A DNA stretch of 64,000 nucleotides from positions 372,001 to 436,000 of the forward strand of contig CANLUL010000001.1 of the NCBI GenBank assembly GCA_947494305.1, given 5' to 3'. Positions 62,391 through 64,000 of the stretch are shown here, piece by piece. The position numbers and the translations under genes were made by a program. How positions within the stretch are numbered: the first letter of the stretch is position 1; each line of letters opens with the position of its first letter. The stretch is from an uncultured Sphingomonadaceae bacterium. GTDB taxonomy: Bacteria > Pseudomonadota > Alphaproteobacteria > Sphingomonadales > Sphingomonadaceae. Under the pieces are notes generated by a model that was given only the letters and a program-made list of their open reading frames with translations, was not told where the DNA came from and searched no databases.

Positions 62391-63236
62391 TTGAAAAAAC
62401 GCATCGCCTTGGCGCAAATGCGCAGCGGTATCGATCCTGCCGAGAATGCGGAAGTGTTGCGTGAATATCTGACACTGGCTGCCAATCAAGGCGCAGAGAT
62501 GGTATTCACTCCTGAAATGACAGGTATGATGGATTGTAACCGCGGACGCGCTAAAAATACTGTATGCACTGAGCAGGAAGATATCGTCTTACGAACGGCG
62601 CGGGAGCTCGCAGACACTCACGGGTTTTGGATAAATCTTGGATCTTTGGCGATCCTTGATGAACAAGGTGACGATCAGCGCTGGGTGAACCGATCTTTTC
62701 TGATCGATCCGGATGGTCAAATTTCCACCCGATATGATAAAATCCATCTGTTTGATGTAAAACTGGGGTCGGGAGAGGCTTACCTGGAGTCTAAAGCCTA
62801 TCGCCCGGGAACCAAGGCTGTTGTTGTGCCAGTTGGAGATCAAAATATTGGTTTGACGATTTGCTATGATCTTCGTTTTGCCAGCCTTTATGCGTCTTTG
62901 GCAGAGGCAGGAGCGGATATCATTACAGTTCCCGCAGCCTTTACGGTCCCAACCGGTCGTGCGCATTGGGAATCTTTGTTACGAGCTCGGGCTATAGAGA
63001 CCGCATCGTACATTGTGGCGGCAACACAATGTGGCGAACATGCTGATGGCAGAAAAACGCATGGTCACTCTATGGTCGTCGACCCTTGGGGAGAGATTCT
63101 GCTGGATATGGACCAGGAATTGGGCATAGCAATCTGTGAAATTGATTTCGCCAAAGTTCAAGAAGTTCGGGAGAGAATACCCGCTCTATCCAATCGCAGA
63201 ACATTTGAAAAACCCTTGGATGAAAAAGTGATCTGA
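62391..63236 (+). CDS. Carbon-nitrogen hydrolase (nitrilase superfamily, Nit1/omega-amidase-like)
   Basis: A 281-residue nitrilase-superfamily enzyme. The Glu-Lys-Cys triad is visible: Glu in TPEMTGM (about residue 43), Lys in RYDKIHLFDV (about residue 114), Cys in GLTICYDLRF (about residue 152). The closest form is Nit1/NitFhit-type, which hydrolyses deaminated glutathione; the grxC gene just before it supports a glutathione-repair link. The start is TTG immediately after the grxC stop. Confidence 0.93.
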   Translation: MKKRIALAQMRSGIDPAENAEVLREYLTLAANQGAEMVFTPEMTGMMDCNRGRAKNTVCTEQEDIVLRTARELADTHGFWINLGSLAILDEQGDDQRWVNRSFLIDPDGQISTRYDKIHLFDVKLGSGEAYLESKAYRPGTKAVVVPVGDQNIGLTICYDLRFASLYASLAEAGADIITVPAAFTVPTGRAHWESLLRARAIETASYIVAATQCGEHADGRKTHGHSMVVDPWGEILLDMDQELGIAICEIDFAKVQEVRERIPALSNRRTFEKPLDEKVI

Positions 63237-63241
63237 TAAAC

Positions 63242-63751
63242 ATGATAGTTTTTGATCTTATATGCAAAAATGCTGCACACCAATTTGAGGGTTGGTTCGG
63301 CTCGTCAGATGATTTTGAACAACAAAAGTCAAGCGGATTACTCAGCTGTCCGATATGTGGTTCCGCGGACATCAACAAAGCCATGATGGCCCCCAATGTT
63401 GGGGCAAAAGGCAATCAGATTGGTGAAAGCAAAGCTGCAGAGAAGAACCCTGTAATCGCCCAAGGGATTGAGGCGTCGAACGAACGAGCAGAGAGCAGCG
63501 CTGTTCAGGTTCCTGCGGAGTATAAAGAGATTCTGGAAAAACTAGCGAAAGCCCAAACGAAAGTTCTGGAGAAGTCGCAATGGGTCGGAGAGGATCTTCC
63601 CGAGAAGGCTCGTGAAATGCACTATGGAGATAGTGAGGAAAAGCCAATTCATGGAATAGCCACACCAGAAGATGTTACCGAAATGGAAGATGAAGGTATT
63701 GAACTGGCGCCCTTGCCTTTCCCAGTGGCGCCTCCAGAAAGCCAAAATTGA
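63242..63751 (+). CDS. DUF1178 family protein
   Basis: A 169-residue protein of DUF1178. The N-terminal part is a putative zinc-binding domain: DLICKNAAHQFEGWFGSSDDFEQQKSSGLLSCPICGSADINKAMMAP, with C9 and the CPIC pair. The C-terminal half is charged and helical, with ESSAVQVPAEYKEILEKLAKAQTKV, EGDVG-like and ending in Pro-rich PLPFPVAPPES. Function unknown. It follows the nitrilase gene by five bases in the same operon. Confidence 0.9.
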   Translation: MIVFDLICKNAAHQFEGWFGSSDDFEQQKSSGLLSCPICGSADINKAMMAPNVGAKGNQIGESKAAEKNPVIAQGIEASNERAESSAVQVPAEYKEILEKLAKAQTKVLEKSQWVGEDLPEKAREMHYGDSEEKPIHGIATPEDVTEMEDEGIELAPLPFPVAPPESQN

Positions 63752-63795
63752 TGCTGGTTTGTTACCTCCTCAGCAGTTAATGGTCCCTCAGGTTG

Positions 63796-63872
63796 GCGCC
63801 CGTAGCTCAGGTGGATAGAGCATCAGATTCCTAATCTGGGGGCCACAGGTTCGAATCCTGTCGGGCGCACCA
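63796..63872 (+). tRNA. tRNA-Arg (anticodon CCT)
   Basis: A 77-base cloverleaf. Acceptor stem GCGCCCG pairs with CGGGCGC; the D arm has GCTC/GAGC; the anticodon stem TCAGA/TCTGG flanks the loop TTCCTAA with anticodon CCT; the T arm ACAGG-TTCGAAT-CCTGT is standard. The discriminator is A and the CCA end is encoded. The gene reads AGG arginine codons. Confidence 0.96.
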
Positions 63873-64000
63873 TGGTTTTCAGTTACTTAGTGATAATTGA
63901 CCCGGTTTGTATGAAATACATATGAAATCAGGGCTGAGTACAATATTTCCTTGTAGGCGCGTAAGGTTTACGTTGCTTGCCATACCACAGCAATGTCAAG
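63873..64000. other. Right edge after the tRNA: no supported gene
   Basis: 128 bases follow the tRNA to the window edge. The minus strand has an open frame from base 64000 to a TGA near 63935 in one phase and a TAA near 63968 in another, too short to call. A possible attachment site of an integrated element could lie here because tRNA-Arg(CCT) genes are common integration targets, but the window shows no integrase or repeated tRNA end. Confidence 0.3.

Overview
The window reads as chromosomal DNA of an alphaproteobacterium, most likely a sphingomonad (Sphingomonadales, of the moderate-GC marine Sphingorhabdus/Parasphingorhabdus kind). This is an inference from the gene sets (rph-hrcA-grpE, dnaK-dnaJ, rsmI next to an LpoA-like lipoprotein and yraN, an IscU-like scaffold after radA-cvpA, a sphingomonad-type HExxH 'vgr-related' protein) and from general protein similarity; no rRNA is present to confirm it. 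Genes are densely packed on both strands. I see no prophage, CRISPR array, conjugation module or intact insertion sequence.

Layout. 1-8.6 kb: edge-truncated membrane-anchored trypsin-like protease, priA, DUF4197 protein, a small transaldolase, LpoA-like lipoprotein, rsmI-yraN, gshB. 8.6-11.3 kb: two regulator/target pairs (MarR with a monooxygenase-like protein and a membrane protein; Lrp with a LysE exporter). 11.3-17.8 kb: xerC, a FATP-type acyl-CoA synthetase, hemW, a CAP-domain lipoprotein, and the rph-GFA-rdgB run. 17.9-21.4 kb: hrcA-grpE bracketed by two visibly AT-richer genes, an alpha/beta hydrolase and a membrane-anchored orphan relative of the CobT VWA domain. 21.4-33.2 kb: accessory metabolism (SDR, two serine hydrolases, DUF3604, PadR, zinc alcohol dehydrogenase, MarR, GNAT, GntP permease, indoleamine 2,3-dioxygenase). 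33.18-33.44 kb: an intergenic element with terminal inverted repeats. 33.6-36.8 kb: MATE pump, metallo-beta-lactamase-fold lactonase-like enzyme, HExxH protein, PCu(A)C copper chaperone. 36.8-44.8 kb: dnaK-dnaJ behind a heat-shock-type promoter, then crotonase, two MBL-fold enzymes, a medium-chain reductase and a GST. 44.8-53.7 kb: patatin, DUF1287, radA-cvpA-IscU-like, KefB-like antiporter, aroK-aroB. 53.8-59.4 kb: 44-aa membrane protein, proline-rich exported protein, xerD, accA, M48 protease with LysM. 59.4-64 kb: two unlinked Flp pilins, mutT, BioC-like methyltransferase, comF, grxC, nitrilase, DUF1178 and tRNA-Arg(CCT).

Working together: priA, radA, xerC and xerD serve replication restart, recombination and chromosome-dimer resolution. 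hrcA, grpE, dnaK and dnaJ form the DnaK chaperone system with its regulator. gshB, GST, GFA, grxC and the nitrilase are glutathione or thiol linked. Three regulator genes (MarR, PadR, MarR) each face a clear inverted repeat that I read as their own operators.

No single large new system stands out. The most unusual items are the orphan CobT-like VWA protein beside grpE, the inverted-repeat element upstream of the dioxygenase gene, a medium-chain reductase whose best ribosome-binding site faces an ATC codon, and a hairpin that would hide the ribosome-binding site of the crotonase gene after dnaJ.
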